DNA of 64,000 bases from Nakamurella lactea DSM 19367 (GTDB lineage: Bacteria; Actinomycetota; Actinomycetes; Mycobacteriales; Nakamurellaceae), in NCBI RefSeq assembly GCF_000426645.1, contig NZ_KE384550.1, forward strand, positions 208,733 through 272,732. Reading direction: 5' to 3'. The position numbers and the translations under genes were made by a program. Shown here piece by piece: positions 34,465-45,635 of the stretch (its first letter is position 1; the number at the start of each line of letters is the position of its first letter). Under the pieces are notes generated by a model. It had not been told where the DNA came from. It did no database searches and was given only the letters and a program-made list of their open reading frames with translations.

Positions 34465-35052
34465 ATGACCGCCCCGGGGTTACGCGAACGGAAGAAGGCG
34501 AAGACCCGCCGCGCACTGCAGGACTCGGCGCTCCGGCTGATCGCCGAACAGGGCTACGAGGCCACAACGGTCGAGCAGATCGCCGCCGCGGCCGACGTCT
34601 CCCCCAGCACCTTCTTCCGGTACTTCCCGACCAAGGAAGATGCGGTCCTGCAGGACGAGTACGACCCGATGCTGCTGGCCGCGATCCAGCACCAGCGCGC
34701 CGATCTCGCCCCGTTGGATGCTACCAGGGCAGCGCTGCGCGAAACCTTCCGGGCGATCGATGCGGCCGACCGCGACAAGGTGTATCAGCGGGTGCAGCTG
34801 GCTCTCGGGGTGCCGGCCGTCCGGGCCAGGATGATGGACGGCATGGACGCCGCCGAGCGGCTGTTCGCCGAGGGACTGGCCGAACGGCTCGGCCGCGACG
34901 CCGACGACTTCGACATCGCGGTGACGGTGGCGGCGATGACCGCGGCGATGACCGCAGCGCTCCGGCGGTGGGCCGCCGGCGGCGGCACGGATGACCTGGC
35001 CGAGACGGTCGACCACGCGCTGGCGGTACTGCAGCACGGCCTGCAGGCGTAG
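34465..35052 (+). CDS. TetR-family repressor of the adjacent exporter
   Basis: A 195-residue TetR protein. The DNA-binding part is TTVEQIAAAADVSPSTFFRYF followed by PTKEDAVL; the C-terminal helical domain is of the short mycobacterial type. It is directly behind the DHA2 exporter on the same strand (seven-base gap, GAGGG ribosome site), so it is likely cotranscribed and represses the operon from the inverted repeat at 32858-32900. A FRYFPTKED motif is frequent in TetR proteins of this exporter pairing. Confidence 0.9.
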   Translation: MTAPGLRERKKAKTRRALQDSALRLIAEQGYEATTVEQIAAAADVSPSTFFRYFPTKEDAVLQDEYDPMLLAAIQHQRADLAPLDATRAALRETFRAIDAADRDKVYQRVQLALGVPAVRARMMDGMDAAERLFAEGLAERLGRDADDFDIAVTVAAMTAAMTAALRRWAAGGGTDDLAETVDHALAVLQHGLQA

Positions 35053-35083
35053 GCACCCGCCGCGACCTGCGCCGATAGCGGCC

Positions 35084-35143
35084 TGTCAGCCACTGTCAGC
35101 GCTACCTCGGGCCGTGCCAGCGGGATGCCAGCGCGCTGCCAGC
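35084..35143 (+). promoter_or_regulatory. Direct heptamer repeats like SARP binding sites before drrAB
   Basis: TGCCAGC occurs at 35115, 35126 and 35137, exactly 11 bases apart, and TGTCAGC at 35084 and 35094. SARP proteins bind heptamers repeated at 11-base spacing on one face of the helix, ending about eight bases before the -10 region. A weak CATCGT (35153-35158) lies at about that position. Confidence 0.6.
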
Positions 35144-35186
35144 GGGGGCAGGCATCGTGATCTCCGTACCGAAAAGGAGATCAACC

Positions 35187-36170
35187 ATGACCCACAATTC
35201 CGATTTCGCCATCGTCGCCGAGGGCCTGCGCAAGCGCTTCGGCGACACCCAGGCCCTTGACGGCGTCGACCTGGCCGTCCGCCCGGGCACCGTGCTCGGC
35301 GTGCTCGGCCCGAACGGCGCCGGCAAGACCACCACCATCCGGATCCTGGCCACCCTGCTGCAGGCCGACTCCGGCCACGCGACCGTCGGCGGCTTCGACG
35401 TCGCGGCCAACCCGGCCGACGTCCGGCGCACCATCGGCCTCACCGGCCAGTACGCGTCGGTCGACGAGGATCTGACCGGCACCCAGAACCTGGTGCTGAT
35501 CGGGCAACTGCTCAACCTGTCCACCAGGGACGCCAGGGCCAGGGCCGCCGAACTGCTGGCCTGGTTCGACCTGTCCGATGCGGCCGGCAGGGTCGCCAAG
35601 CACTACTCCGGCGGCATGCGCCGCCGGCTCGACCTGGCGGCCAGCCTGGTCGGCCGGCCATCGGTCATCTTCCTCGACGAGCCGACCACCGGTCTCGACC
35701 CCGCCAAGCGCGAGGACATGTGGGGCGTCGTCCGCAGTCTGGTGGGTGACGGATCCACCGTGCTGCTCACCACCCAGTACCTGGACGAGGCCGACGCACT
35801 GGCCGACGAGATCAGCGTGATCGACTCCGGCCGGGTGATCGCCCACGACACCCCGGACGGGCTCAAACGGGTGATCGGCGGCCACCGGATCCGGATCCGC
35901 ACCAACGACGCGGCTGACGTGCAACGCGCCGTCGGCGTGCTCACCGCCGTCGGCACCTCGGCTCCCGAGGTGTCCGCCCGCAACACCATCACCGTCCCGG
36001 TCGCCGACGAGTCGGTGCTCACCCCGACGGTGGAACGCCTTGCCGCGGAAGGCATCGGCGTCAGCGAACTGTCCCTGCATCTGCCCAGCCTCGACGAGGT
36101 CTTCATGACCCTCACCGGGCACACCACCGAAGAGCTTCCCGGCTCCACCTCGAAAGGAGTGGCGGCATGA
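35187..36170 (+). CDS. DrrA-like ABC exporter ATPase
   Basis: A 327-residue ABC ATPase of the daunorubicin-resistance type. Walker A is GPNGAGKTT, the signature YSGGMRRRLD, Walker B VIFLDEPTTGLD, and the switch His is probably replaced (LLTTQYLDEAD has Gln, typical of DrrA). The C-terminal ~90 residues are the DrrA extension. ATG 35187 follows AAGGAGA. It overlaps the permease gene by ATGA. Regularly spaced heptamers at 35084-35143 suggest SARP-type activation. Substrate unknown. Confidence 0.92.
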   Translation: MTHNSDFAIVAEGLRKRFGDTQALDGVDLAVRPGTVLGVLGPNGAGKTTTIRILATLLQADSGHATVGGFDVAANPADVRRTIGLTGQYASVDEDLTGTQNLVLIGQLLNLSTRDARARAAELLAWFDLSDAAGRVAKHYSGGMRRRLDLAASLVGRPSVIFLDEPTTGLDPAKREDMWGVVRSLVGDGSTVLLTTQYLDEADALADEISVIDSGRVIAHDTPDGLKRVIGGHRIRIRTNDAADVQRAVGVLTAVGTSAPEVSARNTITVPVADESVLTPTVERLAAEGIGVSELSLHLPSLDEVFMTLTGHTTEELPGSTSKGVAA

Positions 36171-36991
36171 CCCTCACCAGCTACGGACCCACCGCGGCGA
36201 AGGTCGCCGCCGAACCGCCCAGCGCGCCGCCCGGCGCCTATCTCAAGCACATCTTCGCCCTTGCCAAGCGGAGCCTGATCAAGACCATCCGCACCCCAGA
36301 GGCGTTGATCGACGTCACCCTGCAGCCACTGATCTTCCTGGCACTGTTCACCTATGTCTTCGGCGGGGCGATCGCCGGCGGTTCCCAGCACGAGTACCTA
36401 CAGTTGCTGCTGCCGGCGCTGCTCGGTCAGACCATCGCAATGGCCGGAGTCGCGCTGGGACAGAACCTGAATGCCGACATCGAGAAGGGCGTCTTCGACA
36501 GATTCCGGTCGCTGCCGATCGGCCGATCGGTGCCGTTGGTGGGCGCCGTCGCCGCCGACATCGTCCGGTACCTGATCCTGATGGTCGTCACCCTCGGGGT
36601 GGGCGCGCTGATGGGCTTCCGGATCGAGACGAACTTCATCTCGGCGGTGGCCGGTGTCGCGCTCGCCATCGCCTTCGCGCTGTGCTTCTGCTGGATCTCG
36701 GTCTGGGTCGGCATGAAGGCCCGCACCCCGGGCGCCGTGCAGGGCATCATGTTCATGCTGGTGCTGCCGTTGTCGTTCGGCTCCAACACCTTCGTCGATC
36801 CGTCGACCATGCCGGGCTGGCTACGTGGATTCGTGAACGTGAACCCGATCTCCCAGCTGGGATCCGCCGAACGCGGGCTCCTGGTCGGCGGTCCGGTGGC
36901 CACCCCGCTGATGTGGACCCTGATCTGGATGGCAGGCCTGCTGGTGGTCTTCGTGCCACTGGCGCTGCGCGCCTACAAGCGCCGGGTCTGA
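36167..36991 (+). CDS. DrrB-like ABC-2 exporter permease
   Basis: A 274-residue ABC-2 permease with about six membrane spans (for example LQPLIFLALFTYVFGGAIAG and VVTLGVGALMGF). The EKGVFDRFRSLPIGR segment is the conserved DrrB-like coupling region, and NTFVDPSTMPGWLRGFVNVNPIS is the usual late periplasmic/TM motif. ATGA overlap with the ATPase gene shows they form one transporter. It is convergent with the SARP regulator gene, ending 15 bases from that gene's stop. Confidence 0.92.
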   Translation: MTLTSYGPTAAKVAAEPPSAPPGAYLKHIFALAKRSLIKTIRTPEALIDVTLQPLIFLALFTYVFGGAIAGGSQHEYLQLLLPALLGQTIAMAGVALGQNLNADIEKGVFDRFRSLPIGRSVPLVGAVAADIVRYLILMVVTLGVGALMGFRIETNFISAVAGVALAIAFALCFCWISVWVGMKARTPGAVQGIMFMLVLPLSFGSNTFVDPSTMPGWLRGFVNVNPISQLGSAERGLLVGGPVATPLMWTLIWMAGLLVVFVPLALRAYKRRV

Positions 36992-37005
36992 GCAGAGCCC
37001 AGCAG

Positions 37006-40000
37006 CTACCGCGATATCGAGCCGGCGGTCCGGGATTCCCGGGCCGCCGGTTCGGCCGTCCCGGTCGCCGGATCGATCCGGACCATCGCCTGCTCCATGG
37101 TCAGCTGCCGGCCGCGCTGGTAGGCAGCATCGAACGCGGTGTCGCCCAGCGCCTTCCGGGCGAACGCGAATGCCGGGACAAGCACCGGGTCGTTGGCGTT
37201 CTGCCCGCCGCGCAACCGAGCTGCGGCGCCGAGGATCTCCGCCGTCTCCTCGGCAGCACCGGCCGCGGCCGCCACCACCGCGACCGACTCACCGAAGGTG
37301 GCGATGATCGGCCGGTCGTCGGTGGCTGCCGCGATCGGGAAGCCGAACCGCAGCGCCCGCAGCGCCTTGTCCTGCTCGCCGATCCGCGCCCACGACATGG
37401 CCACCACGCACCAGCCGATGGCCGCGAGATGACCGTCGGGGCGCGGCATTGTGGCCAGGGTGGCATCGAGGTACTCACGGATCGGCCCGGCTCTCTCGTC
37501 ATCCGCCTGCAGCTCGAGGATCGCCAACCGGCCGACCGGCACCGACACCTCCCAGCCGCCCATCGCCGACGGGAACGAGATGGCCGAGCGGAGGAACATC
37601 TGCTCCAACAGATCGATCTGTTCGTGGGCCAGCTCGAACCGCTGCTGGCTCGCGTACAACTGGCTCAGGTGCAACCGGGTCTGCAGCTCGTCGTCCCTGG
37701 CGCCGAGCCCGATCGAGACCGTCAGCGCACTCTCGGCGTCCGCGACCGCGCCATCGAGGTCGCCGTCCAGCAGGCGCATCCGTCCGCGCAGGTTGATCAA
37801 TGCCGCCCTGGCCCAACGGTCCGGATGCCCGTCGAGTTCGCGCCAGGCCAAATCCAGCCGCCGGCGAACTTCCTCGAGGTCGCCGGTGTTCTCGGCGAAC
37901 ATGGCGAACATCAGGTGGGCCGTCCCCCGCGACCAGCCGCCCGCGGCATGTCGGACCAGCCGGTCCGTCAGGGTCATCGCGGTCGGCAGATCGCCGGAGA
38001 AGTAGTAGAGCAACACTTCGAACATGGCGGCGGAGCCGGTCAGTGGGCCGGCCTGCGTCATCCGCCGGGCGAGATCGCCGGCCTGGCTGCGTCGCTGCTC
38101 GACGTCACCGATCTCGACACCGACGGCCATGTCGGCCATCAGGCAGAACGCCGACAGGGTCAGGGCCACCGGGTCATTGATCGGCTCGACCTTGGCCAGT
38201 TCGCCCAATTGCTCGATGAGCTCGAAGCCGCGGTCGGTGATGATCCAGAACCAGGTCAGCCGGCCGGCCACCGTCCTGGCCCTGATCGTCTCGCCCGAAT
38301 CGGTCAGATACCTGATGGCGTCGGCGATGTCGGCGTGTGCCTCCTGTAGATCGGCCAACGCCTGTGGCTGTGCCGCGCTCCTCAACCTGGGCGCCAGCCG
38401 CCGGGTCAGGTCGTCGTAGTGCGCGGCATGGGCGCGCCTGGCGGCGTCCAGTCCGCCGTTCTCGGTGCACCGCACCAGGGAGTAGTCCCTGATCGTCTCC
38501 AGCATCCGGAACGTCGCGCCGTCCGGTGTCTCCAACAGCGACTTGTCCGCCAACGACAGCAGGATGTCCCTGACCGCCGGCTGGTCCAACCCGAGTCCGG
38601 CGCACAGGGCCGCCGCTGCCGGCACGGTCCACGCCCCGGCGAACACCGAGAGTCGTTCGGCCACCAGACGTTCGGTGTCGTCCAGCAGGTCCCAGCTCCA
38701 GTCGACGACCGCCCACAGGGTCCGGTGCCGCGGCAGTGCGGCCCGGTTGCCGCCGGAGAGCAGCCGGAACCGGTCGGAGAGCAGCGCAGCCACCTGCGCC
38801 GCGGGCAGCAACCGCAGCCGGGCGGCCGCCAGTTCAATGGCCAGCGGCAGGCCGTCCAGCCGCCGGACGATCTCCAGCACGGCCGACAGGTTTTGCTGGG
38901 TCACTGCGAAGCCGGGGTGGACCGCAGCGGCCCTGGCCTCCAGCAGTTGTACCGCCGGCGAGAGCCTGGCCTGCTCAACGGTCGGGGTATCGGGCGGAAC
39001 CGCCAGCGGCGGCACCGGATACAAAGCCTCGCCCAGCAGACCCAGCGGTTCCCGACTGGTGGCCAGGACGTGCACCCCAGGGCAATTCTGGACGATCACC
39101 GCGATCAGTTCGGCCACCTCGGCGATCAGATGCTCGCAGTTGTCGACGATGACCAGCGCGTCCGCTGCACGCAACCCGCTGATCAGCCGCTCGCTGCCGT
39201 CCCGGATCGCGCCCTCGGGCCGGTCGATGCTCGGCGCGCTGCGCAGCCGGAGCGCGTCCAGGAATGCCGGCACGATGCCCGCCGGATCGGTGACCGAGGC
39301 CAGCGGCACCAGCCATCTGCCGTCCGGGTGCCGATCGGCGCGGCTGGCGGCCACTTCGACCGCCAACCGGGTCTTGCCGACCCCGCCCGGGCCGATCACC
39401 GTGACCAGCCGGGACTGCTCCAGCAGCACGTCGATCCTGGCCAATTCATCGGCCCGCCCGACAAACCCGGTCAGCGCCACCGGCAGGTTGTCCCGCGCTG
39501 GCGCCGGCGCGGCTGCGGAAACGTCCGTCGTTCCGTTGCCGCGCAACAGGTCAAGGTGCAGTTGCTGCAACTCTGATGACGGGTCGGCACCGAGCGTGTC
39601 GGCCAGATAGCTCCTGGCCCGCTGGTACGCGTCGAGTGCCGCCGCGGGACTGCCGGAGGCGGCCAGCGCCCGCATGTGCAAGGCGATCAGCTTCTCCGAC
39701 AAGGGATTCGCCGCGGCGATCTCCTGCACCTCGGCGAGCACCGCCGCGCTCTCGCCGAGCGTCACGGCAGCGCTGAGCCGGTCGGCCTCGGCATTGATCT
39801 TCTGCTCGCCGAGTCGATGCCGCGGGGACAGGGCGTAGTCCGCTGCCCCGGCATCGGCCAGCGGCTCACCGCGCCAGAGCCGCAGCGCCGCCGTCAGCAG
39901 CTCCGAGGCGGCAGCCGGATTCGACGCGACCTCCGGCGCTGCCTGCCGGCACAGCGCGGAGAACCGGTGGGCGTCGACGTCGTCGCGCGCGGCGGCCAGT

Positions 40001-40257
40001 CGATAGCCGTTCCCGACCTGCAGGATCGACCCGCTCCCCAGGGCCCGGCGGGCCCGCGACACCAGCGACTGCAGGGCGTTCGCACGATCCGCGGGTGGCG
40101 CGTCACCCCAGAGGTCGTCGACGAGCTCGTCGGAAGACACCGCGCGCGGCGCCGCCAGGGCCAGCCGGGTGACCAGTGCGCGCAGCCGGGCGCCGGCGAC
40201 CGGGACGACCCGACCGTCGAGCTCGACCGTCAGGGGCCCGAGTATTCCGACCTGCAC
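37006..40257 (-). CDS. SARP/AfsR-like large transcriptional regulator (OmpR-type DBD, BTAD, NB-ARC, helical repeats)
   Basis: A 1083-residue regulator. Residues ~1-92 are an OmpR/SARP DNA-binding domain (GILGPLTVELDG...LVTRLALAAPRAVSSDELVDDLWG), ~95-245 a bacterial transcriptional activation domain (HRFSALCRQA to SSELQQLHLDLLRG), and ~262-550 an NB-ARC-type NTPase with P-loop GPGGVGKT at 289-296 and VIVDNCEHL as the Walker B region. The rest is helical, TPR-like. The start is GTG 40257. Such proteins activate export and secondary-metabolite genes by binding direct repeats; a matching array is found before drrAB. Confidence 0.9.
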   Translation of the reverse strand: MQVGILGPLTVELDGRVVPVAGARLRALVTRLALAAPRAVSSDELVDDLWGDAPPADRANALQSLVSRARRALGSGSILQVGNGYRLAAARDDVDAHRFSALCRQAAPEVASNPAAASELLTAALRLWRGEPLADAGAADYALSPRHRLGEQKINAEADRLSAAVTLGESAAVLAEVQEIAAANPLSEKLIALHMRALAASGSPAAALDAYQRARSYLADTLGADPSSELQQLHLDLLRGNGTTDVSAAAPAPARDNLPVALTGFVGRADELARIDVLLEQSRLVTVIGPGGVGKTRLAVEVAASRADRHPDGRWLVPLASVTDPAGIVPAFLDALRLRSAPSIDRPEGAIRDGSERLISGLRAADALVIVDNCEHLIAEVAELIAVIVQNCPGVHVLATSREPLGLLGEALYPVPPLAVPPDTPTVEQARLSPAVQLLEARAAAVHPGFAVTQQNLSAVLEIVRRLDGLPLAIELAAARLRLLPAAQVAALLSDRFRLLSGGNRAALPRHRTLWAVVDWSWDLLDDTERLVAERLSVFAGAWTVPAAAALCAGLGLDQPAVRDILLSLADKSLLETPDGATFRMLETIRDYSLVRCTENGGLDAARRAHAAHYDDLTRRLAPRLRSAAQPQALADLQEAHADIADAIRYLTDSGETIRARTVAGRLTWFWIITDRGFELIEQLGELAKVEPINDPVALTLSAFCLMADMAVGVEIGDVEQRRSQAGDLARRMTQAGPLTGSAAMFEVLLYYFSGDLPTAMTLTDRLVRHAAGGWSRGTAHLMFAMFAENTGDLEEVRRRLDLAWRELDGHPDRWARAALINLRGRMRLLDGDLDGAVADAESALTVSIGLGARDDELQTRLHLSQLYASQQRFELAHEQIDLLEQMFLRSAISFPSAMGGWEVSVPVGRLAILELQADDERAGPIREYLDATLATMPRPDGHLAAIGWCVVAMSWARIGEQDKALRALRFGFPIAAATDDRPIIATFGESVAVVAAAAGAAEETAEILGAAARLRGGQNANDPVLVPAFAFARKALGDTAFDAAYQRGRQLTMEQAMVRIDPATGTAEPAARESRTAGSISR

Positions 40258-40333
40258 CCGACCACTGTTGCACAGCGGATGGTGCTGCTTCGGCGAATAT
40301 CCTCGTCAGCCCGTTGTCCCCGTCAGCCGTGCG

Positions 40334-40903
40334 TCAGCCCTTGCTGCCACCGTCGACCTGGCGCCGGAGCTCGGCCAGTTTCTCCGCGGCCAACCTGGCG
40401 CGTTCGTCGGCGGCGTCCTGCAGCTTTCGGCCGGCCTGGGACTCCTGCGCCAGCTCCGTGCTACCCATCGCGGTACCCCAGCGACCCTCGATCTTGTCGC
40501 GGACGTAGTCGAGTGTCGGCACTCCTTCGTCGGTGTAGTCGAATGCGGGCGGCGCGACCGGGGCGACGAAGGTCGGGGCCGCCACCGGGGCGGCGACGGG
40601 GCTGGTGACCTGGCCGGCGGACGTTTCCGCGGGAACGTCGGCCGTCTCCCCCGGGGCGGCGTCGACCAGGTCGGCATCCACCGCTTCGTCATCCCCGTCA
40701 TCCCCTGCGGCGTCCGGCGCCTCGTCAGGCTGCTCACCACCGTCGACCACCTCACCGTCGACTACCTCACCGTCGACCACCTCGTCACCGGGTCCGTGGT
40801 CCGGCTCGCCGGGCCGCTCGATGGTGTCTGACGGCTCCTCGGAGGCGGCTGCGGATTCGGCCGCCGGGGTGCTCTGCGCTGACGGATCCTGGGGTGCGGT
40901 CAT
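40334..40903 (-). CDS. Acidic, disordered protein with EVVDG repeats
   Basis: A 189-residue protein of unknown function. The first ~120 residues are low complexity: acidic and Ala/Pro-rich with three EVVDG units in a row (DEVVDGEVVDGEVVDGGE), then a Pro/Ala/Val stretch. The last ~65 residues look folded or coiled (FDYTDEGVPTLDYVRDKIEGR, then RLAAEKLAELRRQVDG). There is no signal peptide or membrane span. The start at ATG 40903 removes an Arg/Pro-rich upstream reading. An ACCGTGTACGGT inverted repeat touches the start codon. Codon use is like the surroundings. Confidence 0.7.
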   Translation of the reverse strand: MTAPQDPSAQSTPAAESAAASEEPSDTIERPGEPDHGPGDEVVDGEVVDGEVVDGGEQPDEAPDAAGDDGDDEAVDADLVDAAPGETADVPAETSAGQVTSPVAAPVAAPTFVAPVAPPAFDYTDEGVPTLDYVRDKIEGRWGTAMGSTELAQESQAGRKLQDAADERARLAAEKLAELRRQVDGGSKG

Positions 40904-41032
40904 ACCGTGTACGGTACGTGCCGGGGCGCCGCCGAGCAGGCCGGCCGACCCTGAATACCCCCGGATCTCGGGCCCCACCTCGATCCGCCGATTCTGCCTC
41001 CTGGGGCCCGCCCGACCGGGATAGTGATCAGA

Positions 41033-41051
41033 GCCCCACCGACGGTGGGGC
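41033..41051 (+). promoter_or_regulatory. GC-rich hairpin in the 5' region of the VWA gene
   Basis: GCCCCACC and GGTGGGGC enclose three bases, 31 bases before the GTG start. It could be a leader hairpin or an attenuator; role unknown. Confidence 0.45.
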
Positions 41052-41082
41052 CGTCGCCCTGGCATCCGAGGAGGTTCCGGCC

Positions 41083-43065
41083 GTGCGCCGTGCTGTCGCC
41101 GCATTGCTGCTGGCCGGCGGCCTGTTCGGCGGGTCTACCGGCCTGGCCGCCGCCGCGCCCGACCCGGACGACACCGGCCGAGCCCCGTTGATGATCGTGC
41201 TGGACGCGTCCGGATCGATGGCGCTCGACGACGCCGACGGCCGACCACGGATCGACACCGCGAGATCCGCTGTCCGGCAGCTGATCGGCGCCCTGCCCGA
41301 CGACGCCCGGTTGGGCATCGAGACCTACGGCACGAACACCGGGCCCAACGCGTCCGAACGGGACCTCGGCTGCCGGGACGTCTCGGTCCTGCAGCCGGTC
41401 GCGCCGCTGGATGCCGACGCGGCCGGCGACACCATCGACGCCATCGAGCCGTCCGGCTACTCACCGATCGGACAGGCGCTGCAGACCGCCGCCGCCGCGC
41501 TGCCGGACACCGGTAAGCGCACCATCCTGCTGGTCTCCGACGGCTACGACTACTGCGCCACCCCCGAGCCGTGTGACACCGCCAGGGCACTCGCCGAGGT
41601 GGCACCGGAACTCACCATCCACGTCCTCGGCATCGACGCCGACAGCGGTGACACCGACCAACTGCGCTGCATCGCCGCCGCGACCGGCGGTCGCTACCTC
41701 GACGCGGACCCCGCGGACGGCACCATCACCGACCAGCTCGGACCCGCGCTGGCGGCGGGCTATCAGCGTCAACCGGTGCCGCTGCGTCCGTCCGGTATCC
41801 CGATCGAGGGCACCCCGGAGTCGTCCGATGCCGCACCGGTGATGACCCCGGGCAGCTATCTGGACGGCTCGTTCACCCGCGGCAGCTACAGCGCCGACGG
41901 CGAGACCAAGCGCGGAACCGTTCGGTACTACCGGGTTCCGTTCGCCGCCGGGATGACGCCGTGGGCTTCGGCAACGCTGATCGGCGACGTCCGCGGCGAG
42001 GACTACCACAGCCTGGGCCTGCGACTGACGCTGGTGAACGGCGCCGATGACCCGTGCCTGCCGGCCGTGGAGAGATCCACCTCCCCCGGTGGGTCCGACC
42101 CGCTGCCGCTGCTCACCGCGCAGGTCGGCGGTGTCCGACCGGACAGTGACGATTGGGCCGAGGCCTGCAACGCCGGTACGCCGGTGTACCTGCGGGCAGA
42201 ACGGTTGGGCGAGTACCGGTTCGGTGCGGCACTGCCGGTGGAGCTGGAGTTCCGGGCCGAGCCGGGCGTGGCCGGCGACGACGCTCTGGAGCCGGGCTCG
42301 GTGCAGGACGATCTCGACCCGCCGGAGCCGGGCGGGCAGGTCGCGCCGGCCACCGGAGGCAGCGATTTCGGCTCCGCCGTCCGACTGGCTCCCGGCAGCA
42401 CGATCTCGGACACCCTGGTGGCCGGCGAGACCCGCTTCTACGCGGTACCGCTGGACTGGGGGCAACGGCTGAACTACCGGCTGACGCCGACCGGGGTCGG
42501 CACCCCGGTCGACGCGGCGAGCGAGACGGTGTCGGTGCAGCTGCGCAACCCGCTGCGCGCCCCGGTCGCGGTCGGCGCGGACGGATCGTCATCGTTCCGC
42601 TACCAGCTCGACGGCGACGGGGTGCCGCAGGGCCTGCACGGCAGTTCGGCGACCGCGGTGCGGTACGGCAACCGCTCGGCCGACGACGACAAGGTTCGCG
42701 GTTTCGCCGTGGCCGGCAGTTATTACCTGGTGCTGAGCCTGTCGCCGTCCGACGAGGCGGCGCAGCTGACCGTGCCGTTCACCCTGACCGTTGCCACCCC
42801 GACCGACCCGCAGGCGGCCGAAGCCGCCCCGCAGTACCTGCCGGCCGAGGATTCCGGCCGGACCCGCACCCCGCCGACGTCCGTCAGCCCCATGGCGACG
42901 GATGACCGGACCGCTGCGGATGCCGCCGGTGTCGCGGGGTCGGCAACGCCGGGCTGGGTGTGGGGGTTGGCCGGCGCGGCCGCCGCCCTGCTGATCGCCG
43001 CGCTGGTCGCGCTGCTCCGCCGCCGGACCGTGCGGTCCGGTGCGCCGCCGTCGGCCGGGGGCTGA
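41083..43065 (+). CDS. Secreted VWA-domain protein with C-terminal membrane anchor
   Basis: A 660-residue exported protein. The signal peptide is VRRAVAALLLAGGLFGGSTGLAAAA; GTG 41083 is favoured by GAGGAGG nine bases upstream. The von Willebrand factor A domain (~35-225) has the MIDAS motif DASGSMA, with SDGYDYC later. The following ~350 residues contain repeated beta-rich segments with paired cysteines, a low-complexity Pro/Thr linker, then a membrane span (WVWGLAGAAAALLIAALVALL) and an Arg tail. It probably displays a metal-dependent adhesion or assembly domain outside the membrane. The next gene starts one base after its stop. Confidence 0.85.
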   Translation: MRRAVAALLLAGGLFGGSTGLAAAAPDPDDTGRAPLMIVLDASGSMALDDADGRPRIDTARSAVRQLIGALPDDARLGIETYGTNTGPNASERDLGCRDVSVLQPVAPLDADAAGDTIDAIEPSGYSPIGQALQTAAAALPDTGKRTILLVSDGYDYCATPEPCDTARALAEVAPELTIHVLGIDADSGDTDQLRCIAAATGGRYLDADPADGTITDQLGPALAAGYQRQPVPLRPSGIPIEGTPESSDAAPVMTPGSYLDGSFTRGSYSADGETKRGTVRYYRVPFAAGMTPWASATLIGDVRGEDYHSLGLRLTLVNGADDPCLPAVERSTSPGGSDPLPLLTAQVGGVRPDSDDWAEACNAGTPVYLRAERLGEYRFGAALPVELEFRAEPGVAGDDALEPGSVQDDLDPPEPGGQVAPATGGSDFGSAVRLAPGSTISDTLVAGETRFYAVPLDWGQRLNYRLTPTGVGTPVDAASETVSVQLRNPLRAPVAVGADGSSSFRYQLDGDGVPQGLHGSSATAVRYGNRSADDDKVRGFAVAGSYYLVLSLSPSDEAAQLTVPFTLTVATPTDPQAAEAAPQYLPAEDSGRTRTPPTSVSPMATDDRTAADAAGVAGSATPGWVWGLAGAAAALLIAALVALLRRRTVRSGAPPSAGG

Positions 43066-43066
43066 G

Positions 43067-44140
43067 GTGGGGAATCGCAGGTGGCGAACCCGACGAGCAG
43101 CGGTGATCGTCTGGGTGGTGGTGCTGCTCGGCGGCGGTATCGCAGCGACCTGGGTAACGATGGCCCATGCCCCCGTCAACGGCCCCTCGGCCCCGTACGA
43201 CCACGCCGGACTGTCCGAGTCCTCGGTCGCCACCGAAGACGTTGTCGCCGGCCAGGCCCGCACGGTGGTCGCCGGACTGCGATCAATCGGGTACTGGTGC
43301 GTGCAGCCGCGTCGGAACGTCGCTGCCGTGCAGATCGCCTGTCGTTCGGCCGGAGGTGACGTCCGCGACGATCGTGGCGTCCGGATCGACCTGCAGGTCG
43401 CCGCGAACGGCGACCTGCTATATGCCGACATCGACCTGCCGTCCTCCGATGCGGCCGACCGGATGTGGACCCTGTTGGACGCCTCGTTTCTTCGGCTGTG
43501 GCCACAGCAGCGCAGCGTGATCGCCGGCCTGGTCGAGAACGCGCGGCCGCACACCTTGATGGGCAACCGCCCGTTGCCGCCGTCCGATCCGGACGATCAG
43601 TACTTGACTCATGAGGCGCGCACGTCCGTTGCCAGTTGGTCGCTGTTGTCGTTCTACACCGGGTGGCCACTCGCGTTGCGGGTGCGCACTCCCGGCCTGC
43701 AGGACCGCAGCTGGCCGTTCGACGGCGGCCACTATGCGACCACGCTGAGCGACGCGATCGGACAGCTGACCGCGGCCGGCTTCGGGTGCGCGACGTCGTG
43801 TTACCGGGCCGGCGACAATCAGGTCGTCGACTTCGAATCCTTCGACGATCAGATCGTGACCATCGGCTTCCGCCTGCGCACCAGAACCGATACCCCGGCC
43901 GCCGGTCAACCGGCCGCGGAGTGGGTCCGCAGCGGCCTGCCGTTCCTGACTCCGGCCGTGCGCACCGCGGTCGGCAGCCGGATCGAGCAGTCCCTGGTCG
44001 AGCGCCAGGACTGGCACGGCGTGGTCGCCGGCACCCCGGTGAACATCGTCGCCGTGCCCGGCGGCACCTCGACGGCGGACGGCCATCCGGCGCGCGACCT
44101 GTCCGTGGCCATCGGCATCCCGCTGCTGCACGTCGACTGA
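43067..44140 (+). CDS. Membrane-anchored hypothetical protein
   Basis: A 357-residue protein with one N-terminal membrane span (AAVIVWVVVLLGGGIAATWV) after an Arg-rich start, and an extracytoplasmic remainder with several Cys (YWCVQP, QIACRS, GCATSCY) but no recognisable domain. GTG 43067 overlaps nothing and follows the TGA of the VWA gene by one base; an earlier GTG at 43040 is possible. Cotranscription suggests a partner of the VWA protein. I do not recognise the family. Confidence 0.7.
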   Translation: MGNRRWRTRRAAVIVWVVVLLGGGIAATWVTMAHAPVNGPSAPYDHAGLSESSVATEDVVAGQARTVVAGLRSIGYWCVQPRRNVAAVQIACRSAGGDVRDDRGVRIDLQVAANGDLLYADIDLPSSDAADRMWTLLDASFLRLWPQQRSVIAGLVENARPHTLMGNRPLPPSDPDDQYLTHEARTSVASWSLLSFYTGWPLALRVRTPGLQDRSWPFDGGHYATTLSDAIGQLTAAGFGCATSCYRAGDNQVVDFESFDDQIVTIGFRLRTRTDTPAAGQPAAEWVRSGLPFLTPAVRTAVGSRIEQSLVERQDWHGVVAGTPVNIVAVPGGTSTADGHPARDLSVAIGIPLLHVD

Positions 44141-45610
<1,470 letters not shown>

Positions 45611-45635
45611 CCCCTGGCCGCCGTCAGCACGTCCG

